Below are positions 32,354 through 41,991 of a stretch of DNA of 43,686 bases, piece by piece. A program made the translations under genes and the position numbers. Under the pieces are notes generated by a model. That model did no database searches. It saw nothing but the letters and a program-made list of their open reading frames with translations, and had not been told where the DNA came from. Position 1 is the first letter of the stretch. Every line of letters begins with the position of its first letter. The stretch is from Lyngbya sp. CCAP 1446/10 (GTDB lineage: Bacteria; Cyanobacteriota; Cyanobacteriia; Cyanobacteriales; Microcoleaceae): NCBI RefSeq assembly GCF_026130175.1, contig NZ_JAIGNI010000050.1, forward strand, positions 1 to 43,686, read 5' to 3'.

Positions 32354-32947
32354 TTAAGGGTTCAGGGGAGTGCCTTGGAGACAGGCGCGATCGAGCAACG
32401 CTCCATCCCAAAGGGTTTGTTCGATCGCAGCACAGAGCAAATTAGCCCCCGTTAGGTTAGCGCCGCGCAGTACGGCTCCATTCAAGATGGCTTCTTCCAA
32501 GTCAGCGCCGGACAAATCAGCACCGGACAAATTAGCATGGCTCAAATCGGCGGATTGCAAAATTGCCCTAGCCAAAGCTGCGCCCCGCAAATCTGCCCCG
32601 CGCAAATCGACACCGCTCAAATCCAAATTGCCGATCGAAGCGCCTGTCAAAAAAGCACCGCCAAAACTTGCCTCGCGCACTAAAGCATTAGCAAAAGAAG
32701 CTCCGCGCAAATCGGCATTCCGAAAATCTGCGCCCCGCAAATCTGCACCACTCAAGTCAGCGCCGCGGAGGTTTGCTCGCAGTACCGCCCGCTGCAAGTT
32801 AGCGCCCGCGAGATTAGCTCCTGCTAAGTTGGCTTGAGACAAGTCGGCGCCGGCGAGATTGGCTCCCGCTAAGTCTGTGCCGGCTAAATCTCTGCCGGCC
32901 AACATGAGAATTTTGCCTTTGCGTATGGCTTCGAGGTCGTTAGTCAT
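32354..32947 (-). CDS. Pentapeptide-repeat protein
   Basis: 197 residues, almost entirely A(D/N)LxG/R pentapeptides from residue 19 to 190 (for example AGTDLAGANLAGADLSQANL, LRGADLSGADLRGADFRNA), about 33 repeats. These form a right-handed quadrilateral beta-helix. Such proteins are abundant in cyanobacteria; most have no known function. No signal peptide or fusion domain is present, and a short helix (NDLEAIRKGKILMLAGRDL) precedes the repeats. The start ATG 32947 falls at the edge of a heptanucleotide array. Long open frames on the opposite strand are repeat shadows. Confidence 0.93.
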   Translation of the reverse strand: MTNDLEAIRKGKILMLAGRDLAGTDLAGANLAGADLSQANLAGANLAGANLQRAVLRANLRGADLSGADLRGADFRNADLRGASFANALVREASFGGAFLTGASIGNLDLSGVDLRGADLRGAALARAILQSADLSHANLSGADLSGADLEEAILNGAVLRGANLTGANLLCAAIEQTLWDGALLDRACLQGTPLNP

Positions 32948-33032
32948 TAGTCAGTTGTCAGTTGTGGGTTGTCAGTTGTTGGTTAACAGTCAACAGTCAA
33001 CAGTCAACAGTCAACAGTCAACAGTCAACAGT
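32939..33032. repeat. CAACAGT and CAGTTGT heptanucleotide arrays
   Basis: CAGTTGT-type units (about 32952-32982) are followed by about seven CAACAGT units (32985-33032), reaching to within 10 bp of the stop of the DICT protein gene. They occupy the whole gap between the two genes. Confidence 0.9.
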
Positions 33033-33041
33033 CCAGTGATA

Positions 33042-34457
33042 CTATAATGCCGGGACGGCGGCGGTCGTTCGATCGCCCGATTCTTCCAACCAGACATTCG
33101 GCAATTGGCTGGGGCGGCTCGGTAACTCCATCAAACCCATTTCTGTGAGTCTGACGACGTTACTGAGAGTTTCCACCAAAGCCGGATCGAAACGAGTACC
33201 AGACTGTTCGCGGCACTGTTCCAAAGCTGCGCTCAAACTTAAAGCCTGACGATCGCCCCGCGGTTGAGTCAGTTCTTGATAATAAGCTACCAATCCCAAA
33301 ATCCGCGATGCTATAGGTATTTCTTCGCCTCGCAAACCTTCGGGTCTGCCGCTGCCGTCCCATTTTTCGAGTTCGTGCTTGACAATTTCGGCTACTGGTG
33401 CTATCTCCGGCATTGCTTGCAAAAGTTGGCAACCGATGAAACTGCGATCGCGCCAAAATGATAGAGTTGATTGGTCGAATTGATCGGGAGTGCGATCGAA
33501 TACTTCATTTGGGGCCGAAACCAAGCCGACTCGAAACAGCAATCCGGCCAGCCGCAGCCGGCGCAACTGCAAAGCGGGCAAATCCAGCAATTGACCCAAA
33601 GTTTCGGACAGCGCCGCTACCTGCAAAGAAGCTGCGGGATTTGAGCTATCGCGTTCGTCCACGCGCTGGGCCATCCGCAGGAAAGCTTGCAGTTTGTTAG
33701 CGTTCAAATTGCGGCTGACGCGCAAAGCTTGACCTTCCAATTCCCACAAATCGCGGGTTTGGCGGTTAATTGCCACCATTTGCTGCTGAGAACTTTGCAG
33801 GTAAGTGACGATCCGCGATACTACGCCGCTAATGTCTGCCAAGGGCGGGCCTTTGGTTGCCAAAATGGATTGGTAAATTTCCTGCAAACTGTCGGCTAGG
33901 GAAGAATTATAATGTCGTGTTTGTGCTATAAAAATTTCTGCAGACGCCGACACCAAGGACTGGTCAAACGACCACAAACCGTAGAATTTTCGCTCTGTAT
34001 CAACTTCTGGCTTGCCCTCTGGCAAATATTCTTCGGTGGAAAGTTCGCGACAAAGCACCATTGCTTTATAAGTCGGGGCGAGGATGATTAAATTCCATTC
34101 TTGGATGATGGGATCGATCTCATCGAGTTCTATTAAAGATACATTTTCTAATTGACCTGTTTTGTGGGTAGCGAAGCCGCTGTCGGCTACTGCACCGATG
34201 ACAACCTGTCGAGAAGCCTTAGCAATATCGAAGTAGCGATCGGCTTCTTGCAAATACCATTTTCCCTGCTGAAATGTCACCAATACCAGTGGTTTGAGTG
34301 CGAGATCGTCCTCCCCCCCGCTGGTTTGCAAGATGTGGTCTTCTAGGGCGTGACACAGGGCTACTAGGGTGTTTTTGAAGTAAACCCCGTAGCTAGAAGG
34401 CAGTTTTCCATCGGGAAGTGTAGCTTGTAGTCTGGCGAGAGTTGATTCTGGATTCAT
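33042..34457 (-). CDS. DICT sensory domain plus degenerate HD-GYP protein
   Basis: 471 residues, cytoplasmic. Residues 20-175 match the DICT sensory domain (PLVLVTFQQGKWYLQEADRY, then ASRQVVIGAVADSG and LIILAPTYKAMVLCRELS), a cyanobacterial input domain linked to cyclic-di-GMP signalling. Residues 265-450 resemble HD-GYP: GLLFRVGLVSAPNEVFDRT stands where HD-x-GK is expected, then VKHELEKWDGSGRPEGLRG, IPIASRILGLVAYYQEL and GTRFDPALVETL. The metal-binding His-Asp is replaced by Phe-Arg and GYP by GRP, so catalysis of cyclic-di-GMP is unlikely; it may bind the nucleotide or a partner. Start ATG 34457. Confidence 0.85.
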   Translation of the reverse strand: MNPESTLARLQATLPDGKLPSSYGVYFKNTLVALCHALEDHILQTSGGEDDLALKPLVLVTFQQGKWYLQEADRYFDIAKASRQVVIGAVADSGFATHKTGQLENVSLIELDEIDPIIQEWNLIILAPTYKAMVLCRELSTEEYLPEGKPEVDTERKFYGLWSFDQSLVSASAEIFIAQTRHYNSSLADSLQEIYQSILATKGPPLADISGVVSRIVTYLQSSQQQMVAINRQTRDLWELEGQALRVSRNLNANKLQAFLRMAQRVDERDSSNPAASLQVAALSETLGQLLDLPALQLRRLRLAGLLFRVGLVSAPNEVFDRTPDQFDQSTLSFWRDRSFIGCQLLQAMPEIAPVAEIVKHELEKWDGSGRPEGLRGEEIPIASRILGLVAYYQELTQPRGDRQALSLSAALEQCREQSGTRFDPALVETLSNVVRLTEMGLMELPSRPSQLPNVWLEESGDRTTAAVPAL

Positions 34458-35145
34458 TGCAAAATGCGGTGCCGGCTCTTAACTTATTGTAGCGGGCGAT
34501 CGGGCTTCTCAAAAATACTTTTGGCCAAAAATCCCTATTTTTGATGGTTTGCCACTCCCAGACTCAGAAAAATCGCTATCTGAATACATCAGCCGCAAAC
34601 TCAAAAATTTAAAAGTTGCTGCTGACAATAAACGTTAAAACTCTGGATTGCCAGTTTCTGTCAACAAGGAGTTTAGACTTTATGTGCATGAATATTCGAT
34701 CTGTTAACCGCAGATTTCAAGCGGATAAACACAGATGGACGCAGATAATTGAATCTTGTCTTTGTTGAGTGCAACTCAATTCTGTTTTCTCGTGCGGTGC
34801 GTCGATTGGAGATTTTTATACTTGACTCAAAACAGTTTAAAATTTAAATTTTTAAGATTTACTCCACAGACAAATTTGGGAGTTGCAACAAAATTATAAA
34901 AATTAGATATTTTCGCGACGGGGTTCGGTGGCACAGTATCGGTTTTTTTGTCGATCGCACAAATAACACTTTTTGAATTCGAGCAATTGTTGGAACTGAT
35001 GCAGCCTGCTACTTAAGGGTAGAACTCGTGCAAAAAATGGAAAATTCAACCCTTGAAACTGCGGCGCTGCGGCTGGCAATCACAAAGTTTTTTCATTGAT
35101 GCACAAGTCCTCGGAAATCTTTTTTCAGTCTCAAGAAATTAGATT
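34458..35145. other. Long intergenic region, 688 bp
   Basis: No supported gene. It contains CCGCAGATTTCAAGCGGATA (about 34708) continuing to ACACAGATGGACGCAGATAA (34729-34748), a dispersed sequence I remember from many bacterial genomes. A 25-codon frame follows AAGGAG near 34670 but looks accidental because it reads through this repeat. The right half (34860-35090) is AT-rich; no promoter pair stands out. Confidence 0.5.
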
Positions 35146-35340
35146 TTACTTACCTTTGGAATCAGAAACATCAGCAATCAAATCGTCTTTGTCAACTTTC
35201 GGAACAAAATCAGGCCGCTCTTTGGATTCCCAGCCGGGGGGACGCTTGGAGTTGTACCACGCAATGGAGCCGATACTAACCGCAGCTACAAATCCAACAC
35301 CAAGAACTGAGATGGGAATAATTAGGTTGGGTTCTGCCAT
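35146..35340 (-). CDS. Psb35-like photosystem II protein
   Basis: 64 residues: one membrane span (LIIPISVLGVGFVAAVSIGS, about 6-25) followed by the strongly conserved-looking AWYNSKRPPGWESKERPDFV and a charged tail. This matches, from memory, Psb35, a small cyanobacterial protein that accompanies CP47 and the high-light-inducible proteins during photosystem II assembly in thylakoids. The start ATG 35340 has AAGGATTT about 10 nt upstream. It is divergent from the PlsY/PEP-synthase fusion, with 135 bp between them. Confidence 0.65.
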   Translation of the reverse strand: MAEPNLIIPISVLGVGFVAAVSIGSIAWYNSKRPPGWESKERPDFVPKVDKDDLIADVSDSKGK

Positions 35341-35475
35341 TAGGTTTAAATCCTTATTTACTTTACTTCTTTATCATTTTAGGTGCTTTGGGCGATCGCG
35401 CAATATATCTGAAGGCTGAAAAAGCGAGTGAATTGCAGCCATAATACTTAGACATGGGAATTTGAGGGCTGGTTT

Positions 35476-38400
35476 ATGGTGCTGTTGACAATGGCATTGC
35501 TGTTAGCTGCCAGTTTTGCCCTCGGTGCTTTGCCGCTTACTAGCTGGGCGGTGCGACTGTTGGGCGGCGGTGATTTGAGGCGGTTGGGCACGGGGAATGT
35601 TGGTGTTTCGGCTGCTTTCATTCACGGCGGGAAATTGGCGGGGATTGCTGCGGTGTTGGCGGAAGTTGGCCGGGGTATTTTGCCGGTTTTGGCGGGCCGA
35701 TTTTACTTCCCGGATGCACCGGAAATTGCGATCGCCCTGTTGATTCCTCTAGTCGCTGCTAGATATGCGATCGCCGGAGGTGGAGGTGTCACTAATGCCG
35801 TTTGGGGTCTTTTGGTATTTTCGCCGCCGGTGGCTGTCTCGTCGGGCATCTGGGGGCTGCTGGTGTGGGGTTTGGCACGGCGGTGGTGGCAAAAGGGCGA
35901 TCGGGCGAGACTATTTGCTTCCCGCTGCGGCTGTCTGTGCACGCCCATCTGGGTTTGGGTGTGGCGTCAATCTTTGCCGGAATTTTTAGCAGCGGCAGGA
36001 TTGGGAGTTTTATTAGCAGCGATTAATATCCGTCAGGGTGATGATATGGCTTTATCTAAATCGGAACAATTGTTTTCTCTAGATGACTCGTTGGATGCCG
36101 CAATCTGCGGCGATAAAGCGGCTAAGTTGTCTCAGCTAAAACGCGCTGGTTTTAATGTTCCTTCGGGCTGGATTTTGCCATTTTTGAAGGAAGAAGGAAG
36201 AGGGAAGAAGGAAGAGGGAAGAAGGAAGAGGGAAGAAGGAAGAGGGAAGAAGGAAGAGGGAAGAAGGAAGAGGGAAGAAGGAAAAGGGAATGAGGAAAAT
36301 GCCGATCGCCATTCAATCAGTAATTCTGTCATCCAAAACCTCAAAGGAAAAATCCCCAACCGCATAATTGTGCGCTCTTCTGCTGCGGGAGAAGATGGCG
36401 ATTTTAGTTCCGCCGCCGGACAATATCAAACCATCGGGCCTGTTTTCACTGAAGCAGAATTGCTCGACGGCATTAATTGCTGCCGCCAGTCTTATTGGAC
36501 TTCCGAAGCTGTGGCTTACCGCCGCCAGCGACAACTCCCCGATACTCAAATGGCTGTCTTGATTCAGCCTTACATTGAAAGCCAAATTGCCGGAGTTATG
36601 TTCAGCCGCAATCCTTTAGATGGCGGTTCTCAAATTATTATTGAAGCTCTGCCGGGAGGTGCGGAATCTGTTGTCGGCGGGCAAGTTACTCCGGTTCATT
36701 TGGAAGTGGATTTTAGCCAACCTGAAACTTTAGATCAAAATTTAAGCGCCCTAGAATTTAGTTCAATTATTGATAAAAAAAATATCGCAGAATTAGTCAA
36801 ACAAGCGCAAGCCATCGAAGCCTTTTTTCATGGCATCCCGCAGGATATTGAGTGGAGTTGGGATGGGGAAAAAGTTTGGATTTTGCAAAGCCGCCCGATT
36901 ACTAATTTGCAGCCGTTTTGGACGCGGACTATTGCGGCAGAAGTGATTCCCGGTGCAATTCGCCCGCTAACTTGGTCGATTAATCGGCCGCTGACTTGCG
37001 GGGTTTGGGGAGAAATATTTAAGGTTGTTTTAGGGGAAAGAGCTGCCAATCTAAATTTTAATGAAACAGCAACTTTGCTTGGTTCCCACGCCTATTTTAA
37101 CGCGACTTTGTTGGGCGAAATTTTTCGGATGATGGGATTGCCGGAGCAGGGTTTGGAATTTTTGCTCAGAGGGCAGAAGATGGGTAAGCCGCCTTTGGGG
37201 AAGATTTTGCCCAATTTGCCCGGTTTGTGGCGTTTGTTGCAGCGGGAGCGGGCGCTAAATGCAGATTTTGAGGGCGATCGCACTTCTGTTTTTATCCCCG
37301 CACTCCAAAGTCTGGAGAAGTCAGTTGATAGTAGGCAGTTGGCAGTTGATAATAGTAACAATGCCCAATGCCCAATTCCCGATTCCCAATGCCCAATGCC
37401 CAATGCCCAATGCCCAATGCCCAATTATCAGTATTTGTCGGAGTTATTGGATAAATCTGAGCAAATTCAGGAGTGGCTGAAGCCGATTACTTACTACAAT
37501 ATATTAGGGCCGATCGGGCTGGCAATTCGCAAATCAATTTTTCGAGTTGACGATGAATGGCTAGACAATGATACTGCTCCTGAAATCGCTTCGGTGCGAG
37601 CTTTACAGCAGTTGGCTGAAAAATTGCGAACAAGTGCTATTTTGCAATTGGGCGAAACTGTTTCAACCGCACAGTTAGCACAATTTTTTGCTGAAAATTC
37701 GGTTTTACAAGCAAACTTTGAACAGTGGCTTAATACTTACGGATATTTGAGCGAGGTGGGAACGGATATTGCTGTTCCTACTTGGCGGGAACAGCCGGAA
37801 TTTTACCGAAAGTTGCTGTTAAATCTGGCTCAAAAACCTGCTGTTGCTAATTTGGCAGCAACTGATAAATTAAGCTTGACTTTTGCTCAAAAATGGCGCT
37901 TAAATAAATGTCAGGAACGAGCTATAGTCAAAAGCCAAATTAGCGAAATTTACGCTCGTTTGTTGGCTCACCTGCGCTGGACTTTTCTGGAGATTGAAGC
38001 CTGCGGGTTGGAAATGCAAGTATTTAAGGAACCGGGGGATATTTTTTATCTGGAATTTGGGGAGATTCAGCAGTGGATTCGCAGCGCTGCAAATGTTTGT
38101 TTTCAAGATACGATTAGCCAAAGGCGCGATCGACTGTTGACTGATCGCGATCGCCCGATTCCTCCTGTAGTCTACGGCAATTTACTGCCCAATTCTTCCA
38201 AAAGGTCGATCGCACCCGCAACATCAACAACCGCTATCGTGCAGGGAATCCCCGCAAGTATCGGCTGCGTCGAAGGTTTTGTCAAGATTTGCCGGAGTGT
38301 CACCACTGAATTAGGCGAAAGTGCGATCGTTGTCGTACCCTACACCGATGCAGGTTGGGCACCGCTATTATTAGGAGCAACAGCAATTATCGCCGAAGTT

Positions 38401-38547
38401 GGCGGCCAACTCTCTCACGGAGCAATTATCGCTCGCGAGTACAAAATTCCCGCAGTCATGAATGTTGCTGAAGCTACAACGCGCTTTCGAGACGGTCAAA
38501 AAGTACGGGTAGACGGATATCTCGGCACTGTAGAATTGCTCGAATAG
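35476..38547 (+). CDS. PlsY-like acyltransferase fused to PEP-synthase-like enzyme
   Basis: 1023 residues. Residues 1-185 are a PlsY-type glycerol-3-phosphate acyltransferase-like membrane domain ([35 protein letters not shown], five or so spans). From M191 a PEP-synthase/PPDK-like module follows: ATP-grasp [20 protein letters not shown] (about 296-315), [11 protein letters not shown], and the C-terminal swivelling domain ending [13 protein letters not shown] with phospho-His H981. Two in-frame insertions, 238-275 (KEEGRGK-type 7-residue repeats) and 616-651 (NAQCPMP-type), derive from heptanucleotide arrays. PlsY normally transfers acyl-phosphate to glycerol-3-P; whether this domain is active is unclear. 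ATG 36046 could start a separate enzyme, but the frame is continuous. Confidence 0.85.
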   Translation: MVLLTMALLLAASFALGALPLTSWAVRLLGGGDLRRLGTGNVGVSAAFIHGGKLAGIAAVLAEVGRGILPVLAGRFYFPDAPEIAIALLIPLVAARYAIAGGGGVTNAVWGLLVFSPPVAVSSGIWGLLVWGLARRWWQKGDRARLFASRCGCLCTPIWVWVWRQSLPEFLAAAGLGVLLAAINIRQGDDMALSKSEQLFSLDDSLDAAICGDKAAKLSQLKRAGFNVPSGWILPFLKEEGRGKKEEGRRKREEGRGKKEEGRRKREEGKGNEENADRHSISNSVIQNLKGKIPNRIIVRSSAAGEDGDFSSAAGQYQTIGPVFTEAELLDGINCCRQSYWTSEAVAYRRQRQLPDTQMAVLIQPYIESQIAGVMFSRNPLDGGSQIIIEALPGGAESVVGGQVTPVHLEVDFSQPETLDQNLSALEFSSIIDKKNIAELVKQAQAIEAFFHGIPQDIEWSWDGEKVWILQSRPITNLQPFWTRTIAAEVIPGAIRPLTWSINRPLTCGVWGEIFKVVLGERAANLNFNETATLLGSHAYFNATLLGEIFRMMGLPEQGLEFLLRGQKMGKPPLGKILPNLPGLWRLLQRERALNADFEGDRTSVFIPALQSLEKSVDSRQLAVDNSNNAQCPIPDSQCPMPNAQCPMPNYQYLSELLDKSEQIQEWLKPITYYNILGPIGLAIRKSIFRVDDEWLDNDTAPEIASVRALQQLAEKLRTSAILQLGETVSTAQLAQFFAENSVLQANFEQWLNTYGYLSEVGTDIAVPTWREQPEFYRKLLLNLAQKPAVANLAATDKLSLTFAQKWRLNKCQERAIVKSQISEIYARLLAHLRWTFLEIEACGLEMQVFKEPGDIFYLEFGEIQQWIRSAANVCFQDTISQRRDRLLTDRDRPIPPVVYGNLLPNSSKRSIAPATSTTAIVQGIPASIGCVEGFVKICRSVTTELGESAIVVVPYTDAGWAPLLLGATAIIAEVGGQLSHGAIIAREYKIPAVMNVAEATTRFRDGQKVRVDGYLGTVELLE
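36187..36290. repeat. In-gene GAAGARG heptanucleotide array
   Basis: About 15 tandem GAAGAAG/GAAGAGG units lie inside the PlsY/PEP-synthase reading frame, coding [21 protein letters not shown] heptapeptides. The same unit occurs between genes at 28889-28936. Confidence 0.95.
37362..37428. repeat. In-gene CCCAATG heptanucleotide array
   Basis: About nine CCCAATG/CCCAATT/CCCGATT units in frame (NAQCPMP-type heptapeptides), preceded by GTTGATAGTAGGCAGTTGGC, which resembles the intergenic CAGTTGT arrays. The complementary unit forms the array at 41992-42085. Confidence 0.95.
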
Positions 38548-38704
38548 TAAGTATTGGACGCAAAGCGTGGCTTGACGCGCTACTTGTAGCGGTAAGGTGT
38601 GCAATGCTTTTTTCTTTTATTTGCAAAATTAGAGATGCACCCACTTAGAAAATAGAAAATAACAAGTTTTCCATTTTCCATTTCCCGATCGACTCGCCAC
38701 TGTC
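38548..38704. repeat. Repeat-bearing intergenic region
   Basis: GGCTTGACGCGCTACTTGTA and AAGGTGTGCAATGC (about 38570-38605) match the repeat at 10290-10335. GAAAATAGAAAAT and TTTTCCATTTTCC (about 38649-38684) form an AT-rich hairpin between the two convergent genes. Confidence 0.55.
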
Positions 38705-40432
38705 CTAAAGTAAGAAATTCTGCACAACATAGTTCCCCAGATTTCTACCAGAACTCAAACCATCTAGGTTAGCAGTCATGAAATGGATGCCTCCGTAAAG
38801 GCGGCTCATCCCCGATTCTTCAGCAGCTTGGGCAAAGTTGTCAAAAGTTCGCAAACTGTTGACAGATTTATCTCCCTTGTCCGCAAAGCCGTAATCCGAA
38901 CCGAATACAGCATTCAGAACAGGCTCTGCCGCACCGCTAAAGGTACTGTGGCCCGACGTGTACTCTGGGAACGGCGGAGTCGTTAGCAGCGGAGTCCACA
39001 GGGGGTCGGCTGTCGTGTTGGGGTTGTTGTCTCTGTCAGCTTCGCGGATAGCTGTCACCGGCCGCCACAAATTGTACTTGTACTTGGTATCCCAAGAGAC
39101 AACAGCAGCATCGGCGAGGGCAAAATTTAGCAGGGCGAACAACCGGGCGTTATCTTCCAGAGAGCTACCCGCCATAGCCGCTGCATCTTGGGCGATTTGG
39201 TTCCAGTGGCCCGGAGGCGTAAAAGTACCTGCACCGTTGGCCCAGAAGTTGGCGATCGCAGTTTGATCTGGGGTGCGCGTCAGGCTGTCACTTTTGCCGA
39301 TTTCTTTGACGAAGTTAACTTCCTCTGCGTATTTGGCGGTGTCAATGGCGAGGGGGCCCTCTGTGCGAAACTGAGGACCGCTAGTCATAACAAAGGGAGT
39401 AACGCCGGGCCACTGCGGCGCCAGCCCTACAGCAAAACCGGGGGTAGTCGGCGTCCAGAGACCGGGCTCGGTTGAGGGGATGTACGGCACTTCTGTCTTT
39501 GTGCCGTCTGCACTCCGCAAAGCGATAATTTGGTCGGCCACCTGTTGTCCGAGGGCGATGCCGTCTTCTTTAGATTTACCATCAGGAATTTTGGCTAAAG
39601 ACGATGCGTATGCTTCGTTGAATGTGGCTGCTTGGGCTGGGTAGAGGCTGACTAAGACGCGGAGGGCAGCGGCTGCTGTGGCTGCTTCTGGTGATGTGCC
39701 TGCTGGTGCATCGATGCTGATCCGGTAAGGGCTGTATTTTTTGCTGATGGAGTTAACAGAGTCGTAAACGGCTGCCTGAACCATTGCCATGTTGCGGGAG
39801 GCTTGGGGAGGCGCGCTGTTGGCTGTCCGCACTGCATTGAGCATGACTCCGTTCCAATCGAGGATCGGGTTTCCCGATAAGTGAGTTGTGAAGTTGTCGC
39901 GGTTGACACTGCTGCTGTTGACTGCTGGCAATACTGCTAAATATTCGCCCGTGAGTTTGTCTTGAATTACGGTGCTGTTGCTGTTAGCGTCTGTGCCTTG
40001 CTGGATGTTTAAGTCGTTAAATGTCAGGCCGTCTAGCAATTGAATTTTGTCGTTGCCGCTGCCGAAGTCGTTGATGTAGTCGGCTGTTGCTACCGTTGGG
40101 CCACCGTTCAATTTCGCGATCGCAAAAATGTCATCGCCGGGGCCGCCGGCCATTGTATCGCTACCCGCGCCGCCGACAATTGTATCGTTGCCAGAGTCGC
40201 CCAAAATTAGATCGTTGCCTTTGCCACCCCAGATGATATCCTCGTCTGCGCCGCCGACAATTGTATCGTTGCCTTGGTCGCCGCAGATTTTGTCTTTACC
40301 TCGATCGCCTTCAAGAAAGTCATCTCCGCCCTTGGCATAAATTATGTCGTTGCCATCCAAGCCGCTAATTGTGTCTGCTGCTGAAGTTCCTTCGAGAAAG
40401 TCGAATTTAGGACTACTGGTAATAGAAGCCAT
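38705..40432 (-). CDS. Vanadium-dependent haloperoxidase with N-terminal RTX repeats
   Basis: 575 residues. Residues 1-110 hold hemolysin-type calcium-binding nonapeptides (GLDGNDIIYAKGGDDFLEGD, GGAGSDTMAGGPGDDIFAI), followed by a PepSY-free linker to about 185. The rest is a PAP2/haloperoxidase domain with vanadate-site residues K-x6-R in KYKYNLWRPVTAIRE, SGHS in EYTSGHSTFSGAA and R-x5-H in SRLYGGIHF, matching vanadium chloroperoxidase Lys353/Arg360/Ser402-His404/Arg490/His496. It would oxidise halides with H2O2. RTX repeats suggest type I secretion, usually guided by the C-terminus. Start ATG 40432. It stands alone and convergent with the PlsY fusion. Confidence 0.92.
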   Translation of the reverse strand: MASITSSPKFDFLEGTSAADTISGLDGNDIIYAKGGDDFLEGDRGKDKICGDQGNDTIVGGADEDIIWGGKGNDLILGDSGNDTIVGGAGSDTMAGGPGDDIFAIAKLNGGPTVATADYINDFGSGNDKIQLLDGLTFNDLNIQQGTDANSNSTVIQDKLTGEYLAVLPAVNSSSVNRDNFTTHLSGNPILDWNGVMLNAVRTANSAPPQASRNMAMVQAAVYDSVNSISKKYSPYRISIDAPAGTSPEAATAAAALRVLVSLYPAQAATFNEAYASSLAKIPDGKSKEDGIALGQQVADQIIALRSADGTKTEVPYIPSTEPGLWTPTTPGFAVGLAPQWPGVTPFVMTSGPQFRTEGPLAIDTAKYAEEVNFVKEIGKSDSLTRTPDQTAIANFWANGAGTFTPPGHWNQIAQDAAAMAGSSLEDNARLFALLNFALADAAVVSWDTKYKYNLWRPVTAIREADRDNNPNTTADPLWTPLLTTPPFPEYTSGHSTFSGAAEPVLNAVFGSDYGFADKGDKSVNSLRTFDNFAQAAEESGMSRLYGGIHFMTANLDGLSSGRNLGNYVVQNFLL

Positions 40433-40769
40433 TGGTATTTATGTGATATTTTTCATTAAATTATAGCAAAGAATCATAGCATTGATAAGTGCTCATGTCT
40501 GTTTGCTTCTCATTTATATTATTAGACTTTCCGCTTACTACGTAAATACCCGGACTACAACTTTATTGAATCTTTAATATTTCACTCATTTTTATAAAGT
40601 TTCCGGATTTATTTGTAATTTCTCATACATGAATTTTGCTCACTATGTACAATCCCACTGGTTTTATTAATATTTAAAGATATATATATCGCGGTTAGAA
40701 TCAAACTGTAACATTAGGTATTTACTGATCTCGGTATTTACTTAAGTATATTATATGTGTGATTATTAG
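40433..40769. other. AT-rich intergenic region upstream of the haloperoxidase
   Basis: 337 bp with no gene. It includes TATATATATCGCGG (about 40681) and TTTATAAAGTTTCC, but no convincing -35/-10 pair or terminator. The haloperoxidase promoter must lie here. Confidence 0.5.
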
Positions 40770-41990
40770 TTAAGCACTTCTTAATGCTGCGATCGGGTCG
40801 AGTTTGGAGGCTTGACGCGCGGGGACAACGCCGAAGAAGAGGCCCACTGTGCCGGACACGCTGACAGCAAGGGCGATCGCCACAGGGGAGATACCAGCTT
40901 GCAATGGCGTAAAATTACCTACAAGCAAGATACCGCCGACACCTACGCAAGTACCGACTATCCCTCCTGCAGCCGATAAAATTATAGCTTCGACGATAAA
41001 TTGAAACAGGATATCTTGTTGGGAAGCCCCGATCGCCTTTCTGAGCCCGATTTCTTGCGTCCGTTCGCTCACAGACACAAGCATAATGTTCATAATCCCA
41101 ATGCCACCTACCAACAGGGAAATGCTAGCAACAGCAGTTAACATCAGTGTCAGGGCCCCGGAAATCGAGTCCATTGTCGCCATTAAATCTTTCTGATTTC
41201 TGACCGTAAAGTCATCTTCTGTGCTAATTTTGTGCCGCAGTCTCAGCAAGTTTTCTACCTGAAATTGAGCCGCATCCATTTTCGACTCATCTTGAATTGA
41301 AATAAACAGCGAAGTGACAGCTAAACCGTAGGGAGATTTCCGCCCGACAATGCGGTTGGCCATTGTGGCGATCGGCACAACAGCCGAGTTATCATAATTC
41401 GTACCAAAAGATGTGCCTTTGGGCGCGAATACTCCAATTACTTTCATACTGACATTTTTAACTCGCACTTGTTCGCCGAGGGGATTAGCATTGTCAAACA
41501 GTTGCTCGGCCAATTCTGAACCGAGCACTACAACTTGATTGTTTTGCTTAACATCGAGTTCAGTCAAAAATCGCCCTTTAGCCATTTCAAAATTTCTGAC
41601 TGTGAGAAATTCTGGAATCGTGCCAAAAATTAGAGACGAAACATTTTTGTTACTGTAGCGAACAATCTCTGAACTGTTGAGTTCTGCGGAGACACCTTGG
41701 ACGGAAGGGACTTGAGAGGCGATCGCCTTAGCATCCTCTACTATCAATGTTTGAGGCGCGCTGGCGATCGAACTTCGCCTAGCATTGGGAACTCCTGGCC
41801 TCACGATCAATACATTTGTACCAAGGGATTGAACTTGTCCACTTACAAATTTTTGTGCTCCCTCTCCAATACCAATCATCGCAATTACCGAAGCGTTTCC
41901 GACAATCATCCCAATCATCGTTAAACTGCTGCGAGTTTTATTTGCTAGCAGTGTTTGGCCAGCCATTTTAACACTTTCAATAAAATTCAT
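40770..41990 (-). CDS. MacB/FtsX-type ABC transporter permease 2
   Basis: 406 residues from ATG 41990. The frame runs 13 codons further up, but those codons read the heptanucleotide array, so the ATG with [20 protein letters not shown], aligned with permease 1, is the start. TM1 ([20 protein letters not shown]) is followed by a large periplasmic MacB-PCD domain (about 50-260) and three C-terminal spans, with [20 protein letters not shown] and [14 protein letters not shown] as family signatures. It needs a separate ATPase. Closely related to permease 1 immediately upstream. Confidence 0.93.
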   Translation of the reverse strand: MNFIESVKMAGQTLLANKTRSSLTMIGMIVGNASVIAMIGIGEGAQKFVSGQVQSLGTNVLIVRPGVPNARRSSIASAPQTLIVEDAKAIASQVPSVQGVSAELNSSEIVRYSNKNVSSLIFGTIPEFLTVRNFEMAKGRFLTELDVKQNNQVVVLGSELAEQLFDNANPLGEQVRVKNVSMKVIGVFAPKGTSFGTNYDNSAVVPIATMANRIVGRKSPYGLAVTSLFISIQDESKMDAAQFQVENLLRLRHKISTEDDFTVRNQKDLMATMDSISGALTLMLTAVASISLLVGGIGIMNIMLVSVSERTQEIGLRKAIGASQQDILFQFIVEAIILSAAGGIVGTCVGVGGILLVGNFTPLQAGISPVAIALAVSVSGTVGLFFGVVPARQASKLDPIAALRSA

Positions 41991-41991
41991 A

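Noticed and set aside
32370..32837. 155-codon plus-strand frame opposite the pentapeptide gene
   Set aside because: It is the antisense shadow of the 15-nt repeats, with KSAPxK-type monotony and no own start signal.
34681..34767. Short frame after AAGGAG within the 688-bp intergenic region
   Set aside because: It reads through a common dispersed repeat (ACACAGATGGACGCAGATAA), so a gene is unlikely.
36046..38547. PEP-synthase part as a separate gene starting at ATG 36046
   Set aside because: The frame is continuous with the PlsY-like part and there is no stop between them; the ATG lacks a strong ribosome binding site. It remains an alternative start only.
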